DNA of 64,000 nucleotides, taken from contig NZ_MWWR01000008.1 of the NCBI RefSeq assembly GCF_002259605.1, positions 62,001-126,000 on the forward strand. Reading direction: 5' to 3'. This document shows positions 28,208 through 42,206 of the stretch, in pieces (the first letter of the stretch is position 1; every line of letters starts with the position of its first letter). The stretch comes from Pseudoscardovia radai (lineage in GTDB: Bacteria > Actinomycetota > Actinomycetes > Actinomycetales > Bifidobacteriaceae). The notes beneath the pieces were generated by a model that was not told the origin of the DNA, made no database searches, and was given only the letters and a program-made list of their open reading frames with translations. The translations under genes were made by a program, and so were the position numbers.

Positions 28208-28873
28208 ATGGCATCGAAGAACACGAACCGGTACGATAACCGCGACGACGATGTCGATAACGATTTCGACGATGATACCAGGCACGGCAGGTCACAGCGG
28301 CATACGGGGCGGCGAGTCGCGGCCGTGATCGTCGCCGGCGCCTTCCTCGTCGCCGCGGTGGCCTCGGGCGGAATCCCGGGGCTCGAGCAGATCGCGCAAT
28401 CGTGGGTCTCCTCGTCCCCGTCGGATTCGTCCGCCTCCGTTTCGACCGATCCATCGGACGATGCGCTGGCTTCCGCAGCGGCCTCCGTGCTCGCATCCGA
28501 GAACGGACAGACATCCGAGGACCAGGCAACCCAGGACGCATCGTCCGCCACCGCTGCGGCGACTTCCGACGCTCCGGCCGATGCCGGCAGCTCCGCAACC
28601 GCCTCCGACATCTCCTTCTGCACGGTCGGTGGCCTCGACCAGCATTACGACAAGCATGGCCGCGAGATGGGCTACGCCTCGCCCGAGGACTACGAGCAGG
28701 CCGCCGCGCAAGTGGTCGAGGCGCCCGACACGATGCACAAGCCCGAGTCGGAGGACGACGACACCGTGTACTACCAGCAGTCGGGCAATAACTTCGTGGT
28801 CGTGTCGGATCGCGGCTGCATCCGCACGTATTTCCGCCCCGACGACGGCGTCGCCTACTACAACCGCCAGTAG
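28208..28873 (+). CDS. Membrane-anchored extracytoplasmic protein of unknown function
   Basis: 221 residues from ATG 28208 (GAAGAAGGGA upstream). It has a very charged, Asp-rich cytosolic N-terminus (residues 1-37) and one transmembrane segment (RVAAVIVAGAFLVAAVASGG). A Ser/Ala/Thr/Asp-rich linker (~70 residues) follows, then a compact C-terminal module of ~80 residues: SFCTVGGLDQHYDKHGREMG, DDTVYYQQSGNNFVVVSDRG, CIRTYFRPDDGVAYYN. Two cysteines (in SFC and DRGC) could form a disulfide outside the cell. I do not recognise a named domain. The VVVSDRGCIRTYFRPDDG part looks like a conserved ending. It is a single gene downstream of a terminator. Confidence 0.8.
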   Translation: MASKNTNRYDNRDDDVDNDFDDDTRHGRSQRHTGRRVAAVIVAGAFLVAAVASGGIPGLEQIAQSWVSSSPSDSSASVSTDPSDDALASAAASVLASENGQTSEDQATQDASSATAAATSDAPADAGSSATASDISFCTVGGLDQHYDKHGREMGYASPEDYEQAAAQVVEAPDTMHKPESEDDDTVYYQQSGNNFVVVSDRGCIRTYFRPDDGVAYYNRQ

Positions 28874-29012
28874 TCGTCGCGCACCGACCGCGAGCAGACG
28901 CCACCGACACCCCTTCGAGAAGCGCAAGGCCACATTGTGGAACGCCGAACGTTACGATTCTCGTGAAATTCACAGCGAAATCGTATAAAAATCAACCATC
29001 ATGTGGTCTTTC

Positions 29013-29028
29013 GTTACGTTTGTGTAAC
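29013..29028. promoter_or_regulatory. GTTAC-N6-GTAAC palindrome upstream of gltB
   Basis: A perfect inverted repeat with a six-base centre, 230 bp before gltB, in an AT-richer stretch. It resembles the GTnAC-n6-GnAAC half-site pairs of the actinobacterial nitrogen regulator GlnR. A related GTTAC word occurs at 28951. No regulator gene for it lies in the window. The rest of 28874-29257 has no gene. Confidence 0.45.
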
Positions 29029-29257
29029 GTCCATGTTTCGGCCGCATGGGGTAGGTTACGGGCGTTTTACGGCCGTTTTAGGGCTTGTTTCCAAGGCTGC
29101 GCAATTCGAAGGAACCCTCCCGGAACCGCATAAAACAGCGGCCGGCACTGTAGCGTGCGGGTAATACTATAAAAAAGACTTGGGCCGGGGTAACCCCGAT
29201 CGCCGGCGAGACAGCGAGGCCCAGAGCACTATCCGTTCAAAACCCGAGGTGATGACT

Positions 29258-33826
<4,569 letters not shown>

Positions 33827-33827
33827 C

Positions 33828-35300
33828 ATGGCTGATCCCCGTGGATTCCTCAAGGTGCGCACGCGCCAGGAGCTCAAGGAGCGCCCGGTCGAGGAGCGTA
33901 TCAACGATTGGCTCGACGTCCACGCCGAGCATGGCCTGACGCCGTTCACCCAGACGCAGGCCTCGCGCTGCATGGACTGCGGCACGCCGTTCTGCATGAC
34001 CGGCTGCCCGCTGGGCAACCTGATTCCCGAGTGGAACGACCTCGTGCGCCAGGGCAAGTGGGAGGACGCGTACAACCGCCTCTCCCAGACCAATAACTTC
34101 CCCGAGGTGACCGGACGCATCTGCCCGGCGCTGTGCGAATCGGCCTGCGTGCTGGGCATCCACCAGCCGCCGACCATGATCCACAACGACGAGCAGGCCA
34201 TCATCGACCAGGCGTGGGAGCTGGGCTACGTCAAGCCGCTGCCCCCGGAGCGCCTGACCGACTTCACCGTCGCCGTCGTCGGCTCCGGCCCCGCGGGCCT
34301 CGCCTGCGCCCAGCAGCTGACGCGCGCCGGCCACACCGTCGTCGTGTATGAGCGCGACGAGGAGCTGGGTGGCCTCATGCGCTTCGGCATCCCGAACTTC
34401 AAGCTCGAGAAGTCGCTGATCGACCGCCGCATCAAGCAGATGGAGGCCGAGGGCACCCGCTTCGTCACGAATACGACCATCGGCGAGGACATCACCTGGG
34501 ACGACCTGTACAGCCGCTACGATGCCGTGGTCGTCGCCATCGGCTCGCGCGTGCCGCGCGACATGAAGCTGCCGGGCCGCGAGCTCGACGGCATCCACTT
34601 CGCCATGGACTTCCTGCCCGATGCCACGCGCCGCGTGCGTGGCCTGACGCCGGTCAACGACATCACGGCGAAGGACAAGCACGTCGTCATCATCGGTGGC
34701 GGCGACACCGGTTCCGACTGCCTCGGCACGTCCATCCGCCAGGGCGCCAAGGACGTCACCGTGCTCCAGATCATGCCGAAGGAGCCGACCGACCGTCCGG
34801 GCAACCAGCCGTGGCCGACCTTCGCGCGCCTGTACAAGGAGACCTCCAGCATGGAGGAGGGCGGCACCTATATCTACAACGTCGACTCCCTCGAGTTCGT
34901 CTCAGACGGCAACGGCCACGTCAAGGGCCTGAGGATCTGCGACGTGGCGCCGGGTGAGAACGGTCCGTTCACGCACCAGCCGGGCACCGAGCGCGAGATC
35001 CCCGCCGACCTCGTGCTTATCTCCGTCGGCTTCCTGCATCCCGACACCGCCACGCTCGACGAGCAGCTGCCGCTGGACAAGGACAACCGCGGCAACATCG
35101 CGCGCCTCCAGGGCTTCCAGACGTCCAACCCGCGCGTGTTCGCCTGCGGCGACGCCGGCCGCGGCCAGTCCCTCGTCGTGTGGGCCATCGCCGAGGGCCG
35201 CAGCTGCGCCCACGCCGTGGACGAGTACCTCAACGGTACGTCGGAGCTCGCCAGCCCGATTGAATCGTCGACGCGCCCGATGAGCCTGCCGCGCCGCTGA
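33828..35300 (+). CDS. gltD: Glutamate synthase (NADPH), small subunit
   Basis: 490 residues from ATG 33828, with GGAAGGAG upstream and the start 1 bp after the gltB stop. The N-terminal ferredoxin-like part carries the cysteine sets CMDCGTPFCMTGCPLGN and CPALCESACVLG for two [4Fe-4S] clusters. FAD is bound at VAVVGSGPAGLACAQQLTRA (with YERDEELGGLMRFGIP) and NADPH at VVIIGGGDTGSDCLGTS. The closing FAD motif is FACGDAGRGQSLVVWAIAEG. It feeds electrons from NADPH to the FMN of GltB. The length matches the family. A strong hairpin follows. Confidence 0.97.
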   Translation: MADPRGFLKVRTRQELKERPVEERINDWLDVHAEHGLTPFTQTQASRCMDCGTPFCMTGCPLGNLIPEWNDLVRQGKWEDAYNRLSQTNNFPEVTGRICPALCESACVLGIHQPPTMIHNDEQAIIDQAWELGYVKPLPPERLTDFTVAVVGSGPAGLACAQQLTRAGHTVVVYERDEELGGLMRFGIPNFKLEKSLIDRRIKQMEAEGTRFVTNTTIGEDITWDDLYSRYDAVVVAIGSRVPRDMKLPGRELDGIHFAMDFLPDATRRVRGLTPVNDITAKDKHVVIIGGGDTGSDCLGTSIRQGAKDVTVLQIMPKEPTDRPGNQPWPTFARLYKETSSMEEGGTYIYNVDSLEFVSDGNGHVKGLRICDVAPGENGPFTHQPGTEREIPADLVLISVGFLHPDTATLDEQLPLDKDNRGNIARLQGFQTSNPRVFACGDAGRGQSLVVWAIAEGRSCAHAVDEYLNGTSELASPIESSTRPMSLPRR

Positions 35301-35332
35301 CGCGCAGTCCGTCGACGCATTCCGCGCATTCC

Positions 35333-35369
35333 GCAGGGCCGGGGTCCTAAACCCCGGCCCTGCGCCGTT
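35333..35369 (+). terminator. Terminator of gltBD
   Basis: Perfect 13-bp stem, arms 35333-35345 and 35351-35363, loop CCTAA, followed by GCCGTTTC. Confidence 0.75.
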
Positions 35370-35543
35370 TCAAGGCGGTTTCGAGGTGGCTTCAAGGCGG
35401 CTTCGCGGGGGATCGCGAAGTAATTGTGGGGGCATCGTGGAGGTTTCTGCGGCGCTTTCGCGTGGCGGGCGCGGCCGTGGAACCGACGCGCCGGGCCGAA
35501 AGGCTGTATCATGTCTACAGACTCGAGACACAAAGGAGAAGTC

Positions 35544-36002
35544 ATGCCTAACAGAGCAGAACGACGCGCCCAGGCAAAGAGGTCGAGGCGCGGACAGGGC
35601 ACGGCGACGCAGCCGCGCAGCCGTAGCCGTGCAGGGGTTATCGACGAGGCCGCCCTGCAGGACCGCGCGCTCCACCTCCAGGAATCCGGAACGGACGAGT
35701 GGAAGCCGAGCGCCAGCACGTCGTCGCCCGAGCACGACGTGACCCCCGATGACTACGCCTCCCGCAACCCGTCCAAGGCGCCGGCGCCGAAGACCGCGCG
35801 CGGCTGGGGTCGTTTCTTCAGCTGGCTGTTCATCGTGCTGTCGGCCATCGCGTTCATCGTGGTCATGTTCCTGCCGAACAAGCCGATGTGGGCCATCGTC
35901 ACCGTCAGCGCCATTTTCATCATCGGCGTGCTGTCGCTGTTCCTTTTCAGCGGTTCGCCCTCCGACAACCCTAACGTCGATTCGAACGGCACGGCCGTCT
36001 GA
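35544..36002 (+). CDS. Small two-helix membrane protein, unknown function
   Basis: 152 residues from ATG 35544, preceded by AAAGGAGAA; an in-frame ATG at 35511 has no ribosome site. The first ~40 residues are strongly basic (NRAERRAQAKRSRRGQG), and a polar linker follows. Two hydrophobic helices (FFSWLFIVLSAIAFIVVMFL and MWAIVTVSAIFIIGVLSLFL) lie near the C-terminus. The topology suggests a cytosolic basic tail, perhaps binding nucleic acid or membrane phospholipid; that is inference. I do not recognise a family beyond a general actinobacterial hypothetical. A hairpin follows the gene. Confidence 0.8.
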   Translation: MPNRAERRAQAKRSRRGQGTATQPRSRSRAGVIDEAALQDRALHLQESGTDEWKPSASTSSPEHDVTPDDYASRNPSKAPAPKTARGWGRFFSWLFIVLSAIAFIVVMFLPNKPMWAIVTVSAIFIIGVLSLFLFSGSPSDNPNVDSNGTAV

Positions 36003-36021
36003 TCCGACGATGTACGATTCG

Positions 36022-36060
36022 ACGGGCGGCCGGGAGGGGGATTCCTCGGCCGCCCGTTCG
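36022..36060 (+). terminator. Hairpin after the two-helix membrane protein
   Basis: 11-bp GC stem, arms 36022-36032 and 36047-36057, with a purine-rich loop. The T run is poor (TTCG), so efficiency is uncertain. Confidence 0.45.
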
Positions 36061-36169
36061 CGTGGGTGCGGTGGAACAATCGTAGACCGACCGCACATGC
36101 CGCCGGACCGCATGATACCGACAGACCGCACAAAAACCGACCACAGACCGTGACGGCGAAAGGACACAG

Positions 36170-37027
36170 ATGGACATTGACCATGGCAAGCCGGCCGTGA
36201 AGCTCACGGACGTGGAGTTCCGACGCAAGAAGCGCGTCATCCTCACGCATGTCAACCTCACCATCCAGCCGGGGGAGAAGTGGGTGCTGTTCGGCCCCAA
36301 CGGCATCGGCAAATCCACGCTCATCTCCATGATGGCCACGCGCGGCTTCCCGTCCGAGGGAACCGTGGACGTGCTGGGCAATCGCCTGGGGCGCGTCGAC
36401 GTATTCTCCTACCGCAACCGCATCGGCGTGACCTCGGCCGAGCTCGCCGACTCGTTCCCCTACGACGAGGACCCGCTCGACGCGGTGGTGACGGCGCTCA
36501 ACGCCGTCACCGGACGCTGGCGCGACACCTATACCGAAGAGGAGTACGCCAAGGCCCGGGGCCTCATGGAACGCTTCGGCATCGGGTATCTGGCGGGCAA
36601 GCAGATGTGGCGCCTATCGATGGGCGAGAGCACGCGCGTCATGATCTGCCGCGCGCTGATGGCGAACTCCGACCTCATCATCCTCGACGAGCCGACCACC
36701 GGCCTCGACCTGGGCGGCAGGGAGCTCGTCATCCGCTCTCTGCGCGAGATCGCCTTCGAGGATTCGCCGCGCGCCATGGTACTTGTCACCCACCGCCTCG
36801 AGGAGATCCCGGAGGGCTTCGACCATCTGGCGATCATGGGGCGTATGTCCGGTTCCGAGGTCCAGGCCGCAAACGTCATCGTGCGTGACGGCGACCCCGA
36901 GCCCGGCACCATCGTGTACACGGGCGACCTCGAGCACGGCTTCACCGACGAGCGCATGACGCACCTGTTCGGCATGCCGCTGCACGTCGTGCACACCGGC
37001 ACGCGTTGGGCGGCGTACGCGGCGTAG
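36170..37027 (+). CDS. ABC transporter ATP-binding protein (YlmA-like)
   Basis: 285 residues from ATG 36170 (GAAAGGA upstream). A complete ABC ATPase: Walker A FGPNGIGKSTLISMM, a Q-loop region YRNRIGVTSAELAD, signature WRLSMGESTRVMICRAL, Walker B LIILDEPTTGLDLGG and H-loop VLVTHRLEEIPEGF. No permease gene is adjacent. Members of this group (YlmA/ModF-like, single domain) are often orphan and of unknown substrate. trmI follows after 72 bp and both have AAAGGACAC-type leaders, so they may be co-transcribed. Confidence 0.9.
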   Translation: MDIDHGKPAVKLTDVEFRRKKRVILTHVNLTIQPGEKWVLFGPNGIGKSTLISMMATRGFPSEGTVDVLGNRLGRVDVFSYRNRIGVTSAELADSFPYDEDPLDAVVTALNAVTGRWRDTYTEEEYAKARGLMERFGIGYLAGKQMWRLSMGESTRVMICRALMANSDLIILDEPTTGLDLGGRELVIRSLREIAFEDSPRAMVLVTHRLEEIPEGFDHLAIMGRMSGSEVQAANVIVRDGDPEPGTIVYTGDLEHGFTDERMTHLFGMPLHVVHTGTRWAAYAA

Positions 37028-37099
37028 CGCCGCGCGGGTTTCGCAAGGCCGGGTTTCGCAAGACGGCCGACAGGCAGTCCACAAATTCGAAAGGACACC

Positions 37100-38164
37100 A
37101 TGATTCGTCGAGGACCGCTGTGCGCGGGCGAGAAAGTGCAGCTCACCGACCGCAAGGGCAAGATGGTCACGATCCAGCTTGTCCCCGGTCGCGTCACGCA
37201 GACCGAGCACGGGTTCATCGTGCATAATGACGTGATCGGCGTCAAGGAAGGCTCCGTCATCGTCACCCGGAGCAAGGCGCGCGAGCAGGAAGCATCGGGC
37301 GAGCAGAACGACGACCCGCAGCACATCCAGGCGACGCGCGGGAACAAGCCGTGGAAGGGCACGCGCGCGATCGGCGGCTGGGAGTACTGCGTCATGCGGC
37401 CCAGGCTGGCCGACTACGTGCTGTCCATGCCGCGCGGCGCGCAGATCATGTACCCCAAGGACATCGCCGAGGTGATCCAGCTGGGTGACATTCGTCCCGG
37501 CATGCGCGTGCTCGAATCGGGCGGCGGCAGCGGTGCCATGGGCATCAACCTGCTCGAGGCCGTCGGGGCGTCCGGACACCTGACCACGATCGAACTGCGC
37601 CCTGAATTCGCGCATATCTGCGAGGCGAACGCCACGGTGTTCTACGGGGAGCGTCCCTTGTGGTGGGATTTGCTCGTGGGGGATTTCGATTCCGTCGCCG
37701 CCGGACTGCCGGACGCATCGTTCGACCGCATCGTGCTCGACATGCTCGACCCATGGAACCGCCTGGAGCAGGCGCATCGCGTCATCGCGCCCGGCGGCGT
37801 TCTCACCGCCTACGTCACCACCACTACGCAACTTAGCCGCCTCGCCGAGGCCGTGCGCGCATCGGGGCAGTGGACGGAACCCGACGTGCAGGAGACGCTC
37901 GAGCGCACGTGGAAGGTGGAGGGCCTGGCCGTGCGCCCCAACCACCAGATGATCGGTCATACCGGCTTCCTTCTCGTCACGCGCGCCATGGCCAATGGTT
38001 TCGCCGCGCTGCATAAGCGCGAGCGCGCCACGAAGGACGTATACACCGACGTCGATGACATGGGTGGCCTCGAGTTGCGCGACATCTCCGACCGCAAGGT
38101 GCGCAAGGTGATCCGCGACCTCGACGAGCAGGTCTCCTTCACCCGCCGATCCTCCGAGGTCTGA
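37100..38164 (+). CDS. trmI: tRNA (adenine-N1-)-methyltransferase TrmI
   Basis: 354 residues from ATG 37100 with AAAGGACACC upstream. The N-terminal small beta domain (RRGPLCAGEKVQLTDRKGKM) is followed by the class I methyltransferase fold: RPRLADYVLSMPRGAQIMYP, then VLESGGGSGAMGINLLEAVG for SAM binding, TTIELRPEFAHICEAN, and FDRIVLDMLDPWNRLEQAHR with the catalytic-site region. The family makes m1A58 in the tRNA T loop. It is about 70 residues longer than mycobacterial TrmI owing to a C-terminal extension (KRERATKDVYTDVDDMGGLE) of unknown role. The first 82-bp palindromic element begins 44 bp after the stop. Confidence 0.92.
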   Translation: MIRRGPLCAGEKVQLTDRKGKMVTIQLVPGRVTQTEHGFIVHNDVIGVKEGSVIVTRSKAREQEASGEQNDDPQHIQATRGNKPWKGTRAIGGWEYCVMRPRLADYVLSMPRGAQIMYPKDIAEVIQLGDIRPGMRVLESGGGSGAMGINLLEAVGASGHLTTIELRPEFAHICEANATVFYGERPLWWDLLVGDFDSVAAGLPDASFDRIVLDMLDPWNRLEQAHRVIAPGGVLTAYVTTTTQLSRLAEAVRASGQWTEPDVQETLERTWKVEGLAVRPNHQMIGHTGFLLVTRAMANGFAALHKRERATKDVYTDVDDMGGLELRDISDRKVRKVIRDLDEQVSFTRRSSEV

Positions 38165-38208
38165 GTGCTTCGGCGCTGCTCTGGCTTCCAGCGCCTCCCC
38201 CCCCATAT

Positions 38209-38290
38209 AACAATGTGATGGGTTTCGGACCGATTCGGGGGATTTGGGCCCGGGAATCGTGGATTTTTGTCCGCAAGCCATCACATTGTT
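38209..38290 (+). repeat. 82-bp palindromic element, copy A
   Basis: Starts AACAATGTGATGGGTTTCGG and ends TTTTGTCCGCAAGCCATCACATTGTT (last 19 bases 38272-38290). The outer 13 bases of the two ends are perfect inverted repeats. The centre holds GGGCCCGGGAATCGTGG. Copy B, 393 bp downstream, is nearly identical and in the same orientation. Confidence 0.9.
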
Positions 38291-38311
38291 ATCGGATTGG
38301 TCGGGGATTGC

Positions 38312-38571
38312 GTTGGGCGGGTGTCGTGGAACCCGCCGAAGACGATTTCGGGTGGTTTGCAGGGTGTTGGGTGGCCGAAATGGTGTTCGGCGGGTGTGAC
38401 GACACCCGTTTAAGACGATTTCGGCTTGGTTCCCGATGATCTTCCCTTTGGAATGGTGTTCGGCGGGTGTGCGGGCACCCGCCGAAGACGATTTTGGCCG
38501 GGTTTTCGACGATTTCCCCTTGGAATGCCGTTGGGCGGGTGTCGTGGCACCCGCCGAAGGCGGTTTTCGCG
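38312..38571 (+). repeat. ~73-bp-period hairpin array (four units) between two 82-bp elements
   Basis: Units begin at 38312, 38385, 38458 and 38530 (spacing 73, 73, 72). Each has a GC hairpin followed by AAGACGATTT-like spacer sequence. The third is a perfect 11-bp stem (arms 38459-38469 and 38476-38486, loop TGCGGG). The others are the same with G-T pairs or a few mismatches. No coding sequence is supported. The array fills most of the interval between copies A and B of the 82-bp element. Confidence 0.85.
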
Positions 38572-38601
38572 GCTCGGGGGTGTGCGGGGCGGTCTTTCCC
38601 G

Positions 38602-38683
38602 AACAATGTGATGGGTTTCGGACCGATTCGGGCGATTCGGGCCCGGGAATCGTGGATTTTTGTCCGCAAGCCATTACATTGTT
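38602..38683 (+). repeat. 82-bp palindromic element, copy B
   Basis: Same length and orientation as copy A, differing at only a few positions (for example GGCGATTCGGG in place of GGGGATTTGGG, and CCATTACATTGTT at the end). Downstream, 38742-38762 is a further short palindrome (CGATGGAGT-CTG-ACTCCATCG). The rest of the region up to sixA holds no gene. Confidence 0.9.
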
Positions 38684-38969
38684 CAGGGAGAGGACCTGTT
38701 CAGAGAGGGGGATGAAGAGGAAGGAGAAGGGGCGAAGAACACGATGGAGTCTGACTCCATCGCGGCGGCGAATGCATGTGAGGTGCCGAACGTGACCCGT
38801 CGAACGGTGTAGCATAGAGCAAGGCGCGGCGTCGGTTCGCGCCATCACCTTATGCAACACCGCGTTCCATCACGACGTTCCCGTGCCGGCCTGCATGTCG
38901 CGCCGGGCGGTCCGCGCGCGAACGCGCCCGGTGCAGGCGGGGGCTGCCTGCGGGAGGTCTGTTTCGGTC

Positions 38970-39527
38970 ATGGTCAATCTCAAGAAAATCGGCAAGCAGG
39001 CGGCGGACGTGCCCCATGTGCTGGTTCTCATGCGGCATGGCAAGGCCGAGGCGATGTCCCAGGGCGGCGACGCGGAGCGTGAGCTGACCGACAAGGGCCG
39101 CAAACAGGCCAAGCGCATGGCCAAGGCGCTCGAGGAGATGGGCCTCGTTCCCGATGTCATCGCCTCGTCGGCCGCCACTCGTGCGCGCCAGACAACCGAC
39201 CGCATGCTCCAGGTCTTCGGAGACAAGCCGACCGTGGCGTATCACATGGACCTGTACGAGGGCGGCATGCAGGCGCTTCTCGACGAGATGGACCACACGA
39301 AGCCCACGCATCGCGTGCTGCTGATCGTCTGCCATGAGCCGACAGTGTCGGAGGCGGCCCAGTGGCTCGTCGACCCCGACCAGGGCAAGCCGCAGGTGCT
39401 GGGGGAGATGCGACTCGGTTTCTCGCCCGCATCGGTCGCGATCCTGGGGTCCGACAAGCCCTTCGCCGAATGGGGGCTGCATGAGGGGCGCCCGCTCGCA
39501 TTCGTGCGCGCCGGCGACCTCGACTAG
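38970..39527 (+). CDS. SixA-type histidine phosphatase
   Basis: 185 residues from ATG 38970 with GGGAGG 12 bases upstream (a slightly long gap; no better start in frame). It is a histidine-phosphatase-superfamily protein with the RHG signature VLVLMRHGKAEAMSQ. It also has ERELTDKGRKQAKRMAKALE, IASSAATRARQTTDRMLQVF and the second catalytic His in RVLLIVCHEPTVSEAAQWL. The nearest described member is SixA, which removes phosphate from phosphohistidine proteins; the target here is not known. It stands alone after the repeat region. Confidence 0.88.
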   Translation: MVNLKKIGKQAADVPHVLVLMRHGKAEAMSQGGDAERELTDKGRKQAKRMAKALEEMGLVPDVIASSAATRARQTTDRMLQVFGDKPTVAYHMDLYEGGMQALLDEMDHTKPTHRVLLIVCHEPTVSEAAQWLVDPDQGKPQVLGEMRLGFSPASVAILGSDKPFAEWGLHEGRPLAFVRAGDLD

Positions 39528-39574
39528 CCGTGCGTCTCGGCCGCCCGTGCTACCTCGCGCCGGCCGCCTCCACG

Positions 39575-39612
39575 CCGCCCGACCCGTGACAACCGGGCCG
39601 GGCGGTGTTATC
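39575..39612 (+). terminator. Hairpin after sixA
   Basis: 12-bp stem with one mismatch (arms 39575-39586 and 39594-39605), followed by TGTTATC. Downstream, ATATAAAC (39617-39624) and GTTTATA (39659-39665) form a spaced inverted repeat in the metE leader. Confidence 0.5.
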
Positions 39613-39755
39613 GTGCATATAAACCCACACCAAGCAAAACCCCGCACCTATAGACTTCGTTTATAACGACATGCAAAAGCGGTGGATTACCGCACTTCGG
39701 CCGAAACTTGCTAGCTTTTCATTGTTCCCCGTAACCAATGAAAAGAGGTCGACAC

Positions 39756-42068
39756 ATGAGCGCAGTCACATCTGTCATCGGATTCCCGCGCATCGGCGAG
39801 AACCGCGAGCTGAAGAAGTCCATCGAAGCCTACTGGAAGGGTTCCTCCAGTCTCGATGAGATGCGCGCCACCGCCGCGTCGCTGCGTGCCAAGCACTGGA
39901 AGATCCAGAAGGACGCGGGCATCGACCTCATCCCGAGCAACGATTTCAGCTACTACGACCAGATGCTCGACACCGCCATCCTCCTCAACGTGGTTCCCAA
40001 GCGCTACCGCGACCTGGGCCTGGGCGCCGAGGACACCCTCTTCGCCGTCGCGCGCGGCTACCAGGGCGAGCAGGGCGACGTCACCGCCCAGCCCATGAAG
40101 AAGTGGTTCACCACCAACTACCACTATCTGGTTCCCGAGATCGGCGAGGACACCGAGATCCGCCTCGCCGGCACCAAGCCCTTCGACGAGTACCAGGAGG
40201 CCAAGGAGCAGGGCGTCGATACGAAGCCCGTCATCATCGGCCCCTACACCTTCCTCAAGCTCGCCCGCGGTCCGCAGGCCGCCGACCTCGAGCTGACCGA
40301 CGCCATCGTGTCGGCCACCGCGCAGGCTTACGCGCAGATCGAGACGCGCTTCGCCGAGCTCGGCGCCTCCTGGCTGCAGCTCGACGAGCCCTACCTCGTG
40401 CTCGACAAGGAGGAGGGCGACCTCGATCTGTTCCGCACACTCTACGCGCCCATCCTCGCAGCGCGTCGCGCCGCCGAGAACACGCCCAAGGTGCTCGTCC
40501 AGACGTATTTCGGGCATATCGCCGATTCGCTCGACACGCTGTTCGACCTGCATGTGGACGGCGTAGGCCTCGACCTCATCGAAGGCCGCGACGAGAACCT
40601 CAACGCGCTGGGCACCTTCACCGTGCCCGATGACGTCACGATTTTCGCAGGCGTCGTCAACGGCCGCAACATCTGGCGCAATGACTACGCGCAGAGCCTC
40701 GGCACGCTCGACGCCGTGCGCCAGGTGACGAAGAACGTGGTCGTCTCCACCGCCGACTCGCTGCTGCACGTGCCGTTCACCACGGCCAACGAGCCGACGC
40801 TCGGCGACGACGTGCTGCGCCACTTCTCCTTCGCCGTCGAGAAGCTCGGCGAGCTCACCGACATCGCCGCCCTCGCCGACGCCTCCGACGAGGAGCGCCA
40901 GGGCAGCGACGTGCTGCGCGCCAACCAGGCTCTGTTCGACGGCACGCGCGTGCAGCCCGACGAGGCCGTGGCCAACCGCGTGGCCGCCCTGACCGCCGAC
41001 GATTACACCCGCCAGCCGGCCCGCGCCGAGCGCCAGAAGACGCAGCGCGCCGAGCTTGGCCTGCCGCTGCTGCCGACCACCACGATCGGCTCCTTCCCGC
41101 AGACGCGCGAGGTTCGCCAGTACCGCGCCCGCTTCCGCAAGGGCGAGATCGACCAGAAGACCTACGACGATTTCATCGCCTCCAAGATCGACGAATGCAT
41201 CAGGCACCAGGAGCAGGTGGGCCTCGACGTGCTCGTGCACGGCGAGTTCGAGCGCAACGACATGGTCGAGTACTTCGGCCAGAACCTCAACGGCTTCCTG
41301 TTCACGCGCAACGCCTGGGTGCAGTCCTACGGCACGCGCTGCGTCAAGCCCCCGATCGTGTGGGGCGACGTCTCCCGCGCCCGTCCGATCACCGTGCGCT
41401 GGAGCTCCTATGCGCAGTCCCGCACGAAGCATGTGGTCAAGGGCATGCTCACCGGCCCGGTGACGATCCTCAACTGGTCCTGGCCGCGCGAGGACGTCTC
41501 CCACGAGCTGCAGACCACGCAGCTGGCGCTCGCCATCCGCGACGAGGTGCTCGACCTCGAGGCCGCCGGCATCCGCGTGATCCAGATCGACGAGGCCGCG
41601 CTGCGCGAGAAGCTGCCGGTGCGCCGCTCCGACTGGTACGGCAAGTACCTCGACTGGGCCATCCCGGCGTTCCGCCTCGTGCACTCCGGCGTCAAGCCCG
41701 ACACGCAGATCCACACGCATATGTGCTACTCGGAGTTCAACGACATCATCCGCTCCATCGATGATATGGACGCCGACGTCATCTCCTTCGAGGCGTCCCG
41801 CTCCGACCTCACGGTTCTCGACGCCATCCACGAGGCGCATTTCGAAACCGAGGCCGGCCCCGGCGTGTACGACATTCACTCGCCGCGCATTCCGTCCGTC
41901 GACGAGATCGTCGGCAAGATCCACGCGATCCTGAAGAAGATGGACGTGCAGAAGGTGTGGGTCAACCCCGACTGCGGCCTGAAGACCCGCGGCGACGAGG
42001 AGACGTGGCCGAGCCTCGAGAACCTCGTGGAGGCCACGAAGAAGGTTCGCGAGGAGCTCGGCGCGTAG
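39756..42068 (+). CDS. metE: Cobalamin-independent methionine synthase
   Basis: 770 residues from ATG 39756 with AGAGGT upstream; an in-frame ATG 6 codons earlier is less likely. It has two barrel domains. The N-terminal half begins [20 protein letters not shown]. The C-terminal catalytic half holds [40 protein letters not shown], the Zn-binding [13 protein letters not shown] and [13 protein letters not shown] (His and Cys ligands). It transfers the methyl group from 5-methyltetrahydropteroyl-polyglutamate to homocysteine. It is followed by metF, which makes the folate donor, after 138 bp. Confidence 0.97.
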   Translation: MSAVTSVIGFPRIGENRELKKSIEAYWKGSSSLDEMRATAASLRAKHWKIQKDAGIDLIPSNDFSYYDQMLDTAILLNVVPKRYRDLGLGAEDTLFAVARGYQGEQGDVTAQPMKKWFTTNYHYLVPEIGEDTEIRLAGTKPFDEYQEAKEQGVDTKPVIIGPYTFLKLARGPQAADLELTDAIVSATAQAYAQIETRFAELGASWLQLDEPYLVLDKEEGDLDLFRTLYAPILAARRAAENTPKVLVQTYFGHIADSLDTLFDLHVDGVGLDLIEGRDENLNALGTFTVPDDVTIFAGVVNGRNIWRNDYAQSLGTLDAVRQVTKNVVVSTADSLLHVPFTTANEPTLGDDVLRHFSFAVEKLGELTDIAALADASDEERQGSDVLRANQALFDGTRVQPDEAVANRVAALTADDYTRQPARAERQKTQRAELGLPLLPTTTIGSFPQTREVRQYRARFRKGEIDQKTYDDFIASKIDECIRHQEQVGLDVLVHGEFERNDMVEYFGQNLNGFLFTRNAWVQSYGTRCVKPPIVWGDVSRARPITVRWSSYAQSRTKHVVKGMLTGPVTILNWSWPREDVSHELQTTQLALAIRDEVLDLEAAGIRVIQIDEAALREKLPVRRSDWYGKYLDWAIPAFRLVHSGVKPDTQIHTHMCYSEFNDIIRSIDDMDADVISFEASRSDLTVLDAIHEAHFETEAGPGVYDIHSPRIPSVDEIVGKIHAILKKMDVQKVWVNPDCGLKTRGDEETWPSLENLVEATKKVREELGA

Positions 42069-42134
42069 CGTCGGGTTTCGCACGATGGCGCCGTGCGCGC
42101 AGCGCGTCGGCGCGATCATGCCGGCGCGGATAGG

Positions 42135-42162
42135 GCAGGCCGCGGTTTTGGCCGCGGCCTGC
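42135..42162 (+). terminator. Hairpin between metE and metF
   Basis: Perfect 11-bp stem (arms 42135-42145 and 42152-42162), loop TTTTGG. There is no T run after it, so it may reduce or process rather than stop transcription into metF. Confidence 0.4.
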
Positions 42163-42206
42163 TGTATGCGGCGGCGCCATCGTGTAGTTCCAGCATCGGA
42201 GGTTTT

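Noticed and set aside
42135-42162. Riboswitch before metF
   Set aside because: Only a single hairpin is visible. There are no SAM or cobalamin riboswitch core motifs, and MetE is the cobalamin-independent enzyme.
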